This document shows positions 41,593 through 51,041 of a stretch of DNA of 64,000 nucleotides, in pieces. This DNA comes from Candidatus Aminicenantes bacterium UBA1061. GTDB taxonomy: Bacteria > Acidobacteriota > Aminicenantia > Aminicenantales > Saccharicenantaceae. Under the pieces are notes generated by a model that saw only the letters and a program-made list of their open reading frames with translations, was not told the DNA's origin and ran no database searches. The stretch covers positions 7,245 to 71,244 of the forward strand of contig DCDG01000047.1 of NCBI GenBank assembly GCA_002316315.1. The letters are read 5' to 3'. Positions within the stretch are counted from its first letter, which is position 1, and every line of letters begins with the position of its first letter. The position numbers and the translations under genes are program-made.

Positions 41593-42179
41593 AAAAGAAT
41601 AAGAGCAAAAATAAGAAGTTGAGGATTCTGCTGGTTTTGCTGGTCATTCTGGCCGTACTCGTCATGGTTTTTTTATTCGGCAGCCGGAAGGAGAAGATAA
41701 AACATGAGAGCCATTCGGCTGGAGCTGACCAGGTGGCCGGGAAAAAAGCCGAAATAACAATGAAACAGGTTACGTTGTTTTTTCTATCGGATAATGATGG
41801 TCTGTTGCATCCCGAAGAAAGGGAAATACCAGAGTCAGATATTAATAGCGAGGCAAGAGCAGTTGTAGAGGAATTGATTAGAGGTCCGCAAACCGGGCTG
41901 ATGGCAGTTATTCCGGGGAATACCAGGTTGCGGCAGTTATTTGTAACAACTGATGGCCTGGCCTATGTTGATCTTTCCAGGCAGGTGACAGAGGCCAATT
42001 TTTATGGTTCCTCGGGAGAGATGGCCGTTGTTTATTCAATTGTTGACTCCTTAGCCTACAACTTCAAATCGATTAAAAAGGTCAGCCTGCTCATTGAGGG
42101 TAATGAACGGGAAACTCTAGGAGGGCATGTTGACCTCTCCAATCCTTTTCTTCCAGATTATTCTTTGATTGCCCGTTAG
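41589..42179 (+). CDS. GerMN-domain membrane-anchored protein
   Basis: 196 residues. One N-terminal membrane helix (residues 10-30) leads to a GerMN domain (about 55-190: VTLFFLSDNDGLLHPEERE, VEELIRGP, YVDLSRQV). GerMN is found in spore germination protein GerM and in many non-sporulating cell-envelope proteins. Translational coupling to the amidase suggests a role in peptidoglycan remodelling. Nothing here indicates sporulation. Confidence 0.88.
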   Translation: MKKNKSKNKKLRILLVLLVILAVLVMVFLFGSRKEKIKHESHSAGADQVAGKKAEITMKQVTLFFLSDNDGLLHPEEREIPESDINSEARAVVEELIRGPQTGLMAVIPGNTRLRQLFVTTDGLAYVDLSRQVTEANFYGSSGEMAVVYSIVDSLAYNFKSIKKVSLLIEGNERETLGGHVDLSNPFLPDYSLIAR

Positions 42180-42196
42180 TTGGCCAGGCAAATCCC

Positions 42197-43531
42197 ATGA
42201 CCAGAATAAAAAAGTTACCCCGGGTAGTTATCCTTGGCTATCCCAATGTGGGTAAGTCCACTTTGTTTAATCGCCTCCTGGGCCAGCGCAAGGCTCTGGT
42301 TCATTCTCTCCCCGGGATGACCAGGGACCTGGTGACCGGAGTGGTTAAACAATCGGGCCGTGAATATCTTCTGGTTGATACCGGGGGTTTTGTTGCCGGA
42401 GAAACTGATCCTATCTCGGTCAGGGTTCGAGACAAAGCCTGGGAAGCAGCCAGAACGGGTGACGTTTTGATTTTTATGGTTGACGGCCTGCGCCCGCTGT
42501 CCAGCGGCGAGGAAGAACTTTTTGTCCAGTTAAAGAAACTCAACCGGCCGGTTATAGTTGCCGTTAATAAAATAGACACACCTCAGAGCCAGCCAGATCT
42601 TTCAGATTTTTATCGGCTGGGGCAGACTGACTTCCTGACGATATCGGCTGAACACAAAATTAATATAGATCTCCTAAAGGAAAAAATTCAGGAGCTTCTT
42701 CCTGAGCGTCCCGAAGTCGAGACGGCTGAAAATGATGGAGACTCTATTTTAAGAATAGCCATTGTCGGCCGGATTAATGTCGGCAAGTCATCTATTATTA
42801 ACCGGCTTTGCGGAGAAGAGAGGCTTCTGGTCAGTGACATTCCCGGGACAACCAGGGATAGCATTGATACTCTGATCACCAGAAATAAGAAAACTTATTG
42901 TCTAATAGATACAGCAGGAATCAGAAAATTCAGCGGGACGGGTGATTCCAGGGAAAAAGCTGGAATTATCAGGGCCGAAAAAAATATCAAACAAGCGGAC
43001 GTCATCTGCCTGGTCATGGATGTTAATGAGTTTCCCACCAGACAGGATGCCAGAATTGCCAGCCTGGCCTTTGAGTCAGGTAAGCCACTGATCATAGCCT
43101 TAAATAAATGGGATTTAGTTGAAAAGTCCAGAGTCAATCCGGCTGAAGTTAAAAAATATGTTTTCGACCGGCTACATTTTGTTGATTATGCGCCGCTCAT
43201 TTTTGTTTCTGCTCTTACGGGTCAGAGGGTTGTCAAAATACTCGATCTGGCGGAAGAGGTTTATCAGGCTGCTTCCAAGAAAATTGAGACTCGCCTTCTG
43301 AACCAATTCTGGGGGAAATTTTCCCAGCACTATCCACCAAAAGGTCTTGATGGCTCGCTGCTTAAAATTAAATACCTGGTTCAAAAGGGGGTCAGGCCAC
43401 CTGTCTTTATCCTTTTCGGTCATAATCAGGACAAACTGCACCCTGCCTATGAGAAATTCCTGGCAGATAAGCTTAGAGAGAATTTTAAATTTACCGGCAC
43501 GCCGGTGGTTTTTAAGGTTCGCCGAGGGTGA
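42197..43531 (+). CDS. der: ribosome biogenesis GTPase Der (EngA)
   Basis: 444 residues with two tandem G domains, the hallmark of Der. First domain: GYPNVGKST, DTGG, NKID. Second: GRINVGKSS, DTAGI, NKWD. A C-terminal KH-like domain (about 355-444) follows. Required for 50S subunit assembly. Start ATG 42197, 17 bases after the GerMN gene, so it probably belongs to that operon. Confidence 0.97.
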   Translation: MTRIKKLPRVVILGYPNVGKSTLFNRLLGQRKALVHSLPGMTRDLVTGVVKQSGREYLLVDTGGFVAGETDPISVRVRDKAWEAARTGDVLIFMVDGLRPLSSGEEELFVQLKKLNRPVIVAVNKIDTPQSQPDLSDFYRLGQTDFLTISAEHKINIDLLKEKIQELLPERPEVETAENDGDSILRIAIVGRINVGKSSIINRLCGEERLLVSDIPGTTRDSIDTLITRNKKTYCLIDTAGIRKFSGTGDSREKAGIIRAEKNIKQADVICLVMDVNEFPTRQDARIASLAFESGKPLIIALNKWDLVEKSRVNPAEVKKYVFDRLHFVDYAPLIFVSALTGQRVVKILDLAEEVYQAASKKIETRLLNQFWGKFSQHYPPKGLDGSLLKIKYLVQKGVRPPVFILFGHNQDKLHPAYEKFLADKLRENFKFTGTPVVFKVRRG

Positions 43532-43558
43532 CTTTTGACGGTCAAACTGCATTTTTTC

Positions 43559-43587
43559 TTGACTTTAGAGCTATATTCTTATATAAA
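43559..43587 (+). promoter_or_regulatory. promoter of TPR lipoprotein gene
   Basis: TTGACT (43559-43564) and TATAAA (43582-43587) are separated by 17 bp. About 43 bases to the chosen start codon. Confidence 0.65.
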
Positions 43588-43630
43588 TTTATTCTAATTA
43601 TTAGAAGACCAGATGTTTAAGGAGGTCATG

Positions 43631-44641
43631 ATGTCTCGTCATAGGATAAACAGCTTGGCCGTCATCGTTTTAGCCTTGGCTGTTCTTGTGACCGCAACCA
43701 GTTGCGAGAAGCTTAAGGTCAATAATTTGCAGGCTAATTATCATTTTAAAAGAGCCAACAACCTCTTTAGAGAGGGCAAGTACCGCAATGCTGTTACTGA
43801 GTATGAACTGGCTTTGAAGTATAAGCCAGATCTGATTCAAGCTTATCGCTACATTGGTGAAAGCTACAAACAGCTCTATAAACCAGGCGTCCAGTCCGCC
43901 TTGAATAAAGAATTTGAAACCAAAGCCCTGGAAGCCTTGAGCAAAGCCCTGGAGATAGATCCTAATAATATCGAGATTATCTATTCCCTGGGTGATATGT
44001 ATGACAAGCTGCGGAAATTTGAGGAGGCGGAAAAACTCTATTTGAGGATCCTGGAGCTTGATCCTCAGAACATGGATAACTTCTATGTTGTAGCTGAGTT
44101 TTATAGCCGCTATGCCGGTGAGATTCCTGATGCTGCTAAGAAGGCTGAAACCATGTATCTTCGCCGCATAGAAGCTGACCCTGAAAATCCCATGGGTTAT
44201 GCTTATGCTGCCAATTATTATGAACATCTACCCGTTTCAGAGCAGAATTTCGAACAGGCTCTCGAAAATTATGATAAGGCCAATATGTTCTGGGAGAAAA
44301 GAATATCTCTTACCCCAGATGATCCCCAGTCCTGGCTGGCCAAGGGAGTAAATCGCTGGGGTCGTGCTTACCGGTTTCAATCATTGTCGGCGGCAGAGAG
44401 ATTAGCCATCGCCAGGGAAGCTCTCCAGGCTATCGAAAAAGCCAGGGATCTTGATCCGAATTATCCTGAGCCATATGCTTGGTTAAGCGTCCTTTACAGG
44501 AGCGTTCTGGCTGTGCTTGAACCAGATAAAGCAGCCAGATACACAGCTGAGGCTGAAAAGAATATTGAAAAGTTTAATGACCTCAGAAACAAAGCAGCTG
44601 AAAAGAAGAAACTCGAAGAAGAATTAAAGAAAGTAGATTAA
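43631..44641 (+). CDS. TPR-repeat lipoprotein
   Basis: About 336 residues. ATG 43631 is preferred because GGAGG (43621-43625) lies 5 bases upstream; ATGs at 43613 and 43628 are in frame. Signal peptide AVIVLALAVLVTATSC ends in a lipobox-like ATSC, so it is likely lipid-anchored. At least four TPR units follow (FREGKYRNAVTEYELALKYK, LEALSKALEIDPNN and others). It probably scaffolds envelope complexes. Own promoter and terminator indicate a single-gene unit. Confidence 0.82.
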   Translation: MSRHRINSLAVIVLALAVLVTATSCEKLKVNNLQANYHFKRANNLFREGKYRNAVTEYELALKYKPDLIQAYRYIGESYKQLYKPGVQSALNKEFETKALEALSKALEIDPNNIEIIYSLGDMYDKLRKFEEAEKLYLRILELDPQNMDNFYVVAEFYSRYAGEIPDAAKKAETMYLRRIEADPENPMGYAYAANYYEHLPVSEQNFEQALENYDKANMFWEKRISLTPDDPQSWLAKGVNRWGRAYRFQSLSAAERLAIAREALQAIEKARDLDPNYPEPYAWLSVLYRSVLAVLEPDKAARYTAEAEKNIEKFNDLRNKAAEKKKLEEELKKVD

Positions 44642-44657
44642 CTCCAGAGTTGATTTG

Positions 44658-44693
44658 AGGGCAGGTTGAGCTTAATCGACCTGCCCTTTTTTA
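44658..44693 (+). terminator. rho-independent terminator after TPR lipoprotein gene
   Basis: A 12-bp stem with one G-U pair (AGGGCAGGTTGA, 44658-44669, with 44676-44687) is followed by a T run at 44687-44692. Confidence 0.92.
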
Positions 44694-44704
44694 TTTATCT
44701 TTAA

Positions 44705-45382
44705 ATGTTTATACCGTTAAAGGATGAGAATCCGACCGAAAAATTTTCTATTATTACAGTCAGCCTTATTGTTATCAATTGTCTGGTCTTTATTTATCAA
44801 GCCCTGTCACCCCAGGGCCTTGAATATTATGTCCTTAAATTTGGTATTATCCCCTATGAAATAATGCACTGGAGCTTCGAAGCAGGTGTGCCTAGAGTCG
44901 CCTGGCCTTTGAGTTTGTTAACCGGGATGTTCCTTCACGGGAGCCTTTTCCATCTTGGCGGTAACATGCTTTATCTCTGGATTTTTGGTAATAACGTTGA
45001 AGATGTGCTTGGTCATTTTCGCTATTTGCTTTTATACCTCATCTCAGGATTGTCTGCCTCTTTATTTCACACTGTCTTTTCTGCGAATTCTCAGGTTCCA
45101 ATGATCGGGGCCAGCGGGGCGATTGCCGGTTTGCTTGGCGCCTATCTTGTTTTGTTTCCCTCGGCCAGGATTAAAACGCTGCTGTTTCTTTTTGTCTATG
45201 TGAGTATTATTTACATCCCGGCCTGGATCTTCCTTGGGCTGTGGTTTGCGCTTCAGGTGGCCAACGTTGGTCTCGGAGGCGGTGTCGCCTGGTTTGCTCA
45301 TGTTGGTGGTTTTTTAACGGGCATGGCTTTAATGTGGCAGAGGCTCAGAAAGGGGCTTAATATCAATAATTATTATTCCTAA
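44705..45382 (+). CDS. rhomboid-family intramembrane serine protease
   Basis: 225 residues, six membrane helices. The catalytic Ser lies in MIGASGAIAGLLGAYL (GxSG) and the His in WFAHVGGFLTGMAL; HGSLFHLGGNMLYL supplies the HxxxN oxyanion motif. The rhomboid active site is complete. Natural substrates are unknown. The ATG comes only 12 bases after the T run of the preceding terminator, so a promoter upstream or read-through must drive it. Confidence 0.93.
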   Translation: MFIPLKDENPTEKFSIITVSLIVINCLVFIYQALSPQGLEYYVLKFGIIPYEIMHWSFEAGVPRVAWPLSLLTGMFLHGSLFHLGGNMLYLWIFGNNVEDVLGHFRYLLLYLISGLSASLFHTVFSANSQVPMIGASGAIAGLLGAYLVLFPSARIKTLLFLFVYVSIIYIPAWIFLGLWFALQVANVGLGGGVAWFAHVGGFLTGMALMWQRLRKGLNINNYYS

Positions 45383-45442
45383 TTTTATCTTGAATTTAGG
45401 AAGGAGAAAAGCTATAATCAACTTCTCTGAAAATTCAGTTTA

Positions 45443-45487
45443 TTGACAATTTGGTCATATTTTAGTATTTTTACGCATCGGTATAAT
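45443..45487 (+). promoter_or_regulatory. promoter region of rplM operon
   Basis: TTGACA (45443-45448) with TATTTT (45466-45471) at 17 bp is the best match. A perfect TATAAT at 45482-45487 has only a weak -35. Either or both could serve the ribosomal genes downstream. Confidence 0.6.
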
Positions 45488-45517
45488 TGTATTTTCTTTT
45501 AATGACAGGTTGGAAAA

Positions 45518-45946
45518 ATGAAGACTTATCACCCAAAAAAAGGCGAAATTCAACAGAAATGGTGGCTGGTAAATGCTGAAGACCAGGTTCTCGGCAGGCT
45601 GGCCACTGAAGTAGCTGTCCTCCTCCGGGGTAAGAACAAGCCTCAATTTGCTCCGAATGTGGATAGTGGCGATTTTGTTGTGGTGGTCAATGCCGACAAG
45701 ATAAAGGTCACGGGCAACAAACTTGAAGATAAGGTCTATTATCGCCACAGCCTTTATCCCGGGGGCTTAAGGGAAACCGGGCTTAAAGAAATGCTTGATA
45801 CCAAACCGGAGGAGGTTATCCGGCGGGCCGTCTCGGGAATGATGCCAAAGAACAAACTGGGCCGGTCGATTCTAAAGAAGCTTAAGGTTTACCGTGGAGC
45901 TGAACATCCCCATCAGGCCCAGAACCCTGAGGAATATAAGATATAA
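45518..45946 (+). CDS. rplM: 50S ribosomal protein L13
   Basis: 142 residues, the standard length. Signatures WWLVNAEDQVLGRLATEVA, KVTGNKLEDKVYYRHSLYPG and GMMPKNKLGRSILKKLKVY are intact. First gene of the run rplM-rpsI-rpsB-tsf-pyrH-frr, a conserved order in many bacteria. Confidence 0.98.
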   Translation: MKTYHPKKGEIQQKWWLVNAEDQVLGRLATEVAVLLRGKNKPQFAPNVDSGDFVVVVNADKIKVTGNKLEDKVYYRHSLYPGGLRETGLKEMLDTKPEEVIRRAVSGMMPKNKLGRSILKKLKVYRGAEHPHQAQNPEEYKI

Positions 45947-45961
45947 GATTTAGGAGGAACT

Positions 45962-46366
45962 TTGAGTCTCATTCAATATTATGGAACAGGGAAACGGAAA
46001 AATGCTATTGCCCGAGTTTTCCTTCGCTCGGGAAAGGGAGATATCACTCTTGTCGTCAATAAGAAGATTCATCCTTATGAAGAATATTTTAAGTTGGAAT
46101 CTTTACGCTCTCTTATTCATCAGCCGTTGATGCTAACTGAGACGGACAAAAAGTTTGATATTTTTATGAGGATTGAGGGCGGAGGAATACATGGACAGGC
46201 AGAAGCAGTCAGGCTGGGTATAGCCCGGGCCTTGCTTGAATTTAATAAAGAACTCAAACCGGTCTTGAGAAATGCTGGCTTGCTGACCAGAGATTCAAGA
46301 ATTAAAGAGCGGAAGAAATATGGCCTGCTGGCGGCCAGAAAGGCACCACAATATCATAAGAGATAA
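45962..46366 (+). CDS. rpsI: 30S ribosomal protein S9
   Basis: 134 residues with TTG start after AGGAGG. YYGTGKRKNAIARVFLR near the start and the C-terminal GLLAARKAPQYHKR, whose last residues touch P-site tRNA, are canonical. Fifteen bases after rplM. Confidence 0.98.
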   Translation: MSLIQYYGTGKRKNAIARVFLRSGKGDITLVVNKKIHPYEEYFKLESLRSLIHQPLMLTETDKKFDIFMRIEGGGIHGQAEAVRLGIARALLEFNKELKPVLRNAGLLTRDSRIKERKKYGLLAARKAPQYHKR

Positions 46367-46390
46367 AGATTTAGCGGTGGAGGGATAGCT

Positions 46391-47185
46391 TTGGTTTCAG
46401 TTATGATGAAAGAATTGTTAGAAGCTGGCGTTCATTTCGGGCATCAGACCCGACGCTGGAATCCTAAGATGAAAGAATACATCTTTGGACAGAGGAATGG
46501 GATCTATATTATTGACCTGCAGAAAACCATTAAGAATTTTAAAGAGGCTTTGCAGTTTCTCAGGACAACAGCAGAAAATGGCCGTGAGATACTTTTTGTT
46601 GGCACGAAGAAGCAGGCTCAGGATATCATCAGGGATTATGCGACTAGATGTGAGTCAAGCTATGTAAATCAGCGCTGGCTTGGTGGTTTGCTGACCAATT
46701 TCAAGACGATCAGGACCAGCGTTGACAAGCTGGTTGAAATGGAAGAAATGAGGGAAGACGGTCGCTGGGATCTCCTGCCTAAAAAAGAGCAGTACCGGCA
46801 GGAGAAAATCTATAGAAAACTGCAGAAAAACCTGGGCGGGTTGAAACGGCTGACAGAACTGCCCGGCGCTCTTTTTATTATTGACTCTTCCAAAGAAGAA
46901 ATTGCCATTGCTGAAGCCAAGAAGGTTGGTATCCCCATTGTGGCTGTAGTGGATACTAATGGTGATCCGGAGGGAATAGATTATCCTATCCCGGGTAATG
47001 ACGATGCAGTTAGAGCTATAGAACTTTTTGCTTCTAAAGTGGCAGAAGCCATAATTGAAGGGAAAAAGGCCAGGCTGGCTCAGGGTATGATGGAAGAGAA
47101 GAAAGAAGAAGTCGCGGGTGAAGCAGCAGTATTGCCTGAGGAAACCGGAGCTGAACTCACGGATAAAACAGAAAAAACCGAGTAA
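46391..47185 (+). CDS. rpsB: 30S ribosomal protein S2
   Basis: 264 residues. TTG at 46391 is supported by GGAGGG six bases upstream; an ATG four codons later is the alternative. Signatures LLEAGVHFGHQTRRWNPKM, ILFVGTKKQAQ and VDTNGDPEGIDYPIPGNDDA are present. An acidic Glu-rich tail of ~35 residues ends the protein, longer than in E. coli. Confidence 0.98.
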   Translation: MVSVMMKELLEAGVHFGHQTRRWNPKMKEYIFGQRNGIYIIDLQKTIKNFKEALQFLRTTAENGREILFVGTKKQAQDIIRDYATRCESSYVNQRWLGGLLTNFKTIRTSVDKLVEMEEMREDGRWDLLPKKEQYRQEKIYRKLQKNLGGLKRLTELPGALFIIDSSKEEIAIAEAKKVGIPIVAVVDTNGDPEGIDYPIPGNDDAVRAIELFASKVAEAIIEGKKARLAQGMMEEKKEEVAGEAAVLPEETGAELTDKTEKTE

Positions 47186-47205
47186 CTTTCTTAAAGGAGA
47201 AGGCG

Positions 47206-47802
47206 ATGGAGATTACCGCTCAACTGGTTAAGGAATTAAGAGACAGGACGGGAATCGGGATGATGGAGTGCAAGGAAGCCCTGCAGGAAAGCGGCGGAGA
47301 CATTGAAAAAGCCATCGAAATTTTGCGAAAGAAAGGCCATGCCAGGGCTCAGGAAAAGTCTGAACGGCAAGCAGCTGATGGTGCTGTTGGTGCTTACATC
47401 CATGCCAATAACAGGCTTGGCGTTCTGATTGAGGTCAACTGCGAAACGGATTTTGTTGCCAGAAATGATGAATTTAAGGACCTGGTTAAAAACCTGGCCA
47501 TGCAGGTGGCCGCTTCCAATCCAACCTATATTTCGAGTGAAGATGTCCCGGCCGAGGTTATTGAGGGAGAAAAAGAAATTATCAGGGCCCAGATCCAAGA
47601 GGCCAAAAAGCCGCCTCAAATTATCGAGCAGATTGTTGAGGGAAAGCTTAAGAAATTTTTTGAAGAAGTCTGCCTGCTCGATCAGCCCTATATTAGAGAG
47701 GAGAAAATCAAAGTCCGAGATCTGATTAATTCGCATATTGCTAAATTTGGTGAGAATATCAAGGTCAGACGGTTTGTCCGCTTTGAAATCGGAAAATATT
47801 AA
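47206..47802 (+). CDS. tsf: elongation factor Ts
   Basis: Nucleotide exchange factor for EF-Tu. 198 residues, the short form with a UBA domain (VKELRDRTGIGMMECKEALQ) and core with VLIEVNCETDFVARNDEF and the coiled-coil region reduced compared with E. coli (283). AAAGGAGA precedes the ATG; it follows rpsB after 20 bases. Confidence 0.97.
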   Translation: MEITAQLVKELRDRTGIGMMECKEALQESGGDIEKAIEILRKKGHARAQEKSERQAADGAVGAYIHANNRLGVLIEVNCETDFVARNDEFKDLVKNLAMQVAASNPTYISSEDVPAEVIEGEKEIIRAQIQEAKKPPQIIEQIVEGKLKKFFEEVCLLDQPYIREEKIKVRDLINSHIAKFGENIKVRRFVRFEIGKY

Positions 47803-47815
47803 AATTGGTTTATAG

Positions 47816-48538
47816 ATGATGAGTGAGGGTCAGCCAGTTTATAAACGGATTCTCCTGAAACTATCAGGGGAGGCTTTGCGGGGGGAGCTGCCCTACGGAA
47901 TAGATTTTAAACGGGCCGGGTCAATTGCCCATGAACTAAATGAAATCCATAATCTGGGGGTGGATATTGCCATCATGATTGGTGGAGGCAATATCTTTCG
48001 AGGCTCTCAGGGTGTAGCAGAAGGAATGGACCGGGTGACGGCTGACCACATTGGTCTGCTGGCCACAGTCATTAATGGTCTGGCTCTCCAGGATGCTCTC
48101 GAAAAGAAAGGGTTGGTGACCAGGCTCATTTCGGCCATCGAAATAAAGGCTGTGGCTGAGCCATTTATCAGAAGGCGAGTTGTGCGGCATCTGGAAAAAG
48201 GCAGAGTAGTTGTTTTTACGGGCGGTCTTGGCAGCCCTTATTTTACGACTGATACGGCAGCGGTTCTGCGGGCTCTGGAAATCAAAGCTGAGGTCATCTT
48301 GAAGGCGACTAAGGTGGATGGAGTTTATTCGGCTGATCCGATGGTTGTCGCTGGCGCCACCAGGTTTGAATCTATCAAATTTCTGGAGGTGATGCAGCAG
48401 GAATTAAAGGTGATGGATAGCACGGCTATCAGCCTTTGCAAAGATAATAACCTTCCTATTATTGTCTTTAACCTCAGCCAGCCGGGTAATATTATGAAAG
48501 CAGTTTTAGGCCAGAAAGTTGGTACCAAAGTTTCTTAA
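47816..48538 (+). CDS. pyrH: UMP kinase
   Basis: Phosphorylates UMP to UDP. 240 residues: RILLKLSGEALRGE, the glycine loop IMIGGGNIFRG, TADHIGLLATVINGLAL, and TDTAAVLRALEIKAEVILKA are all typical of the bacterial hexameric amino-acid-kinase-fold enzyme. ATG at 47816 or the next codon. Conserved place between tsf and frr. Confidence 0.98.
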   Translation: MMSEGQPVYKRILLKLSGEALRGELPYGIDFKRAGSIAHELNEIHNLGVDIAIMIGGGNIFRGSQGVAEGMDRVTADHIGLLATVINGLALQDALEKKGLVTRLISAIEIKAVAEPFIRRRVVRHLEKGRVVVFTGGLGSPYFTTDTAAVLRALEIKAEVILKATKVDGVYSADPMVVAGATRFESIKFLEVMQQELKVMDSTAISLCKDNNLPIIVFNLSQPGNIMKAVLGQKVGTKVS

Positions 48539-48571
48539 CTCTGGCCAGAACTAATTCAAGGAGGGCCGACT

Positions 48572-49129
48572 ATGGTTAGAGGTATCTTAAAAGATACAGA
48601 AAAGAAGATGAAGGCTTCGCTTGATTATTTCCGCAAGGAGATCAGTAAGCTACGTACAGGCCGGGCTAATATCAGTATTTTTGAAGACATAAAAGTTATG
48701 TACTATGGAACACCGACACCAGTTAATCAGGTTGCTACCATTGGTGTACCGGATCCGACTTTAATCACTGTTCAACCCTGGGATCCAAGCCTGATGGAAG
48801 CAGTTGAAAAAGCCATCAGGGCTTCCGACTTTGGCTTTAATCCTATAAACGACGGACGAGTCATTAAGGTACCGATTCCACCGCTGGATGAAGAAAGACG
48901 GAAGGAGCTGGCTAAAAAAGCCAGTAAAATGCTGGAAGAAGAAAAAACTGCTCTTCGCAACATGAGAAGAGAAAGCAAAGAATATATCGAAAAGCTCGAA
49001 AAGGATAAAAAGATTACTGAAGACGATAAATTTCAAGGACTGGAAAAACTGCAGGTGCTGCTGGACGAATATATAAGACAAGCAGAAGAGATAACTGCGG
49101 CTAAGGAAAAAGAAATCCTCGAAGGCTAA
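48572..49129 (+). CDS. frr: ribosome recycling factor
   Basis: 185 residues. Splits post-termination ribosomes with EF-G. MKASLDYFRKEISKLRTGRA and GFNPINDGRVIKVPIPPLDE are family signatures. CAAGGAGGG lies 8-10 bases before the ATG. Last gene of the translation run. Confidence 0.98.
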   Translation: MVRGILKDTEKKMKASLDYFRKEISKLRTGRANISIFEDIKVMYYGTPTPVNQVATIGVPDPTLITVQPWDPSLMEAVEKAIRASDFGFNPINDGRVIKVPIPPLDEERRKELAKKASKMLEEEKTALRNMRRESKEYIEKLEKDKKITEDDKFQGLEKLQVLLDEYIRQAEEITAAKEKEILEG

Positions 49130-49239
49130 CAGGGGGATTGGCTTTTTTATAAGTCATTGTTCAAAATTATAAAGAATAATGGCCTCCCTTTTTGTCCATA
49201 TTCATTCACAGGAGCAGCACGCTTCGGGAGTTCTCGGGC

Positions 49240-49971
49240 TCAAGGGATAGCTTCTCCTTCAATTATTTCACAATCAGCTGGGACTTCTATTTTAAATAGT
49301 TCGTCGTTCAACTGGCGGTTAAGCTTGAACTGGCTAAAATGGTACTCAAGTTTACTGCCTGTTGTATCGAACAGAATGGCTTTTAAAATCAGGTAAGTTT
49401 TCCGGTCAATTTCCATTAGCAGATATGAATATTGACCAGGCTCTTTAGGCGTCAGTTTGATCTGACAGCTATTTTTTTGAGTGGTCGGAAATGGGCTGGC
49501 GCTGACTTCATACCTGTCAAGCAGGTTAAAATTACCGGATAACAGGCCAAGAATTTCTCCTGCCTGAAGTTCAGCGCTAGCGTCTTTTTTGATCAATTGT
49601 TTATCATCGGGGAAATAAAGCCACAGCACCTCGCCATTAATCAAAAAAACTTGCTTCTCGGGGGAACTGTATTCCCATCGCATCCGGTCTGGACGACGGA
49701 TAAAGACTTTTCCCCGGCCTGAAATTGGTTCCTCCACCTGCATTGAATAATAATATTGAGTGAAATTAGCTTCAAGACTGGTTACTGAACTCATTTTCTT
49801 CCAGAGGTTAAAGGCGATTTCCTGCGGATTAAAGTCTTCAGCCAGGGCTGGCGGTAGCCTTAAAAGAGAGCTTAAAAGAAAGAGGAGAAAGAGGCCGCCT
49901 GCTCTGCAGCCAGTCTTTAAAAAATCAGATGAGCTCAGCCGACAGCTGCCGGTCTGTTTTTTACCTTCCAT
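49240..49971 (-). CDS. LolA-like outer-membrane lipoprotein carrier
   Basis: About 243 residues from ATG 49971; the longer frame to 50151 runs into the opposite gene and lacks a signal-like start. A hydrophobic stretch (GLFLLFLLSSLLRLPPALAE, residues ~25-45) ends in a cleavage-like site. The LolA fold is visible in LEANFTQYYYSM, GRGKVFIRRPDRMRWEYSSP and EVLWLYFPDDKQL. LolA shuttles lipoproteins from inner to outer membrane, which supports a diderm cell. Confidence 0.88.
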   Translation of the reverse strand: MEGKKQTGSCRLSSSDFLKTGCRAGGLFLLFLLSSLLRLPPALAEDFNPQEIAFNLWKKMSSVTSLEANFTQYYYSMQVEEPISGRGKVFIRRPDRMRWEYSSPEKQVFLINGEVLWLYFPDDKQLIKKDASAELQAGEILGLLSGNFNLLDRYEVSASPFPTTQKNSCQIKLTPKEPGQYSYLLMEIDRKTYLILKAILFDTTGSKLEYHFSQFKLNRQLNDELFKIEVPADCEIIEGEAIP

Positions 49972-50131
49972 TAAATTAGGCCTTTTGTCTTTAAATGCCT
50001 CTATATTTTTACTGACTGAGCCTATTCTGTCAACCTCGAAATCAGGGCTGGCCACCGCTGCCCGGAATCTTTCTTGACAATCGGCTGGAAAGCAGTTAAA
50101 AAAAATGGCCATCTTCTTCAGGAGGGAATGG

Positions 50132-50926
50132 ATGATTAAAAATTTCAGCAAGTTTAGCTGGTTGCTTATCCTTGGTTTATGCTTGCTGGTCGGGCAGATA
50201 TCCGGGCAAACTGCCCAGGATTTGATTAGAGGCGGCGATGAATTTTATGATCAATGGGAAGACCAGAAAGCACTGGACGAGTATCTCAAGGCTCTCCAAC
50301 TGGAACCACAGAATTATGAAGCCCTGTGGAAAATTTCTCGCAGCTATATGGATCTGGCTGATGTTGTTACCGGTAGGGGTAAGGAAGTCAACGCCAGAAA
50401 ATTTGACCTTTATGCCAGAGGTGAAACTTATGCCCGCCGGGCAATAACGATTAATCCAGATGATACCTGGGGGCATTTTTTCCTGTCGGCCTTACTGGGC
50501 AACAAAATCCTGCTTCAGGGTAAAAAGGAGCAGATTGATGCTTCAAAAATAGTCAAGACTGAAATTGATCGGGCGATTGAACTTGACCCAAGTAATGACC
50601 TGGCCTATCATGACCTGGGTCGCTGGCATCGCCGGATGGCTGAAATTGGGGGAGCAAAAAGGGCTTTCGGAAGCCTGATTTATGGCTCAATTCCCAAAGG
50701 GTCTTTTGAGGAATCGGAGAAGTGGCTGAAAAAGGCCTTGGAGCTTAAGCCTGACTATATTAATCATCACCTTGAACTAGGCTGGACCTATGCCGATATG
50801 AAAAAAGAAGCTCTGGCTATTAAGGAATTCAGCCAATGTTTAATTCTGCCTGAAACCTGTTCGAAGGACAAAACCTTGAAGGACGAAGCCAGAGCCGAAC
50901 TTGAGAAATTGAATAAAAAGGGCTGA
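50132..50926 (+). CDS. secreted TPR-repeat protein
   Basis: About 264 residues from ATG 50132, chosen for GGAGGG (50121-50126) five bases upstream. Signal peptide WLLILGLCLLVGQISGQ. TPR-like units include ALDEYLKALQLEPQNYEALW and EIDRAIELDPSNDLAYHDLG. The central KNFGA-like segment (GGAKRAFGSLIYGSIPKGSF) matches RMD-1-type regulators of microtubule dynamics-like proteins seen in bacteria, tentative. Divergent from the LolA-like gene. Confidence 0.75.
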   Translation: MIKNFSKFSWLLILGLCLLVGQISGQTAQDLIRGGDEFYDQWEDQKALDEYLKALQLEPQNYEALWKISRSYMDLADVVTGRGKEVNARKFDLYARGETYARRAITINPDDTWGHFFLSALLGNKILLQGKKEQIDASKIVKTEIDRAIELDPSNDLAYHDLGRWHRRMAEIGGAKRAFGSLIYGSIPKGSFEESEKWLKKALELKPDYINHHLELGWTYADMKKEALAIKEFSQCLILPETCSKDKTLKDEARAELEKLNKKG

Positions 50927-51041
50927 AAGACAATCAGGCCAAATTTTAGCCACCTGGACCGAGCAGCTTTTAAACTGTCAGGCATATAGCCAGAGAGTTG
51001 ACAGGCCCGGGCCGGAGACAAGTCAGAACTGGCTATTGCAG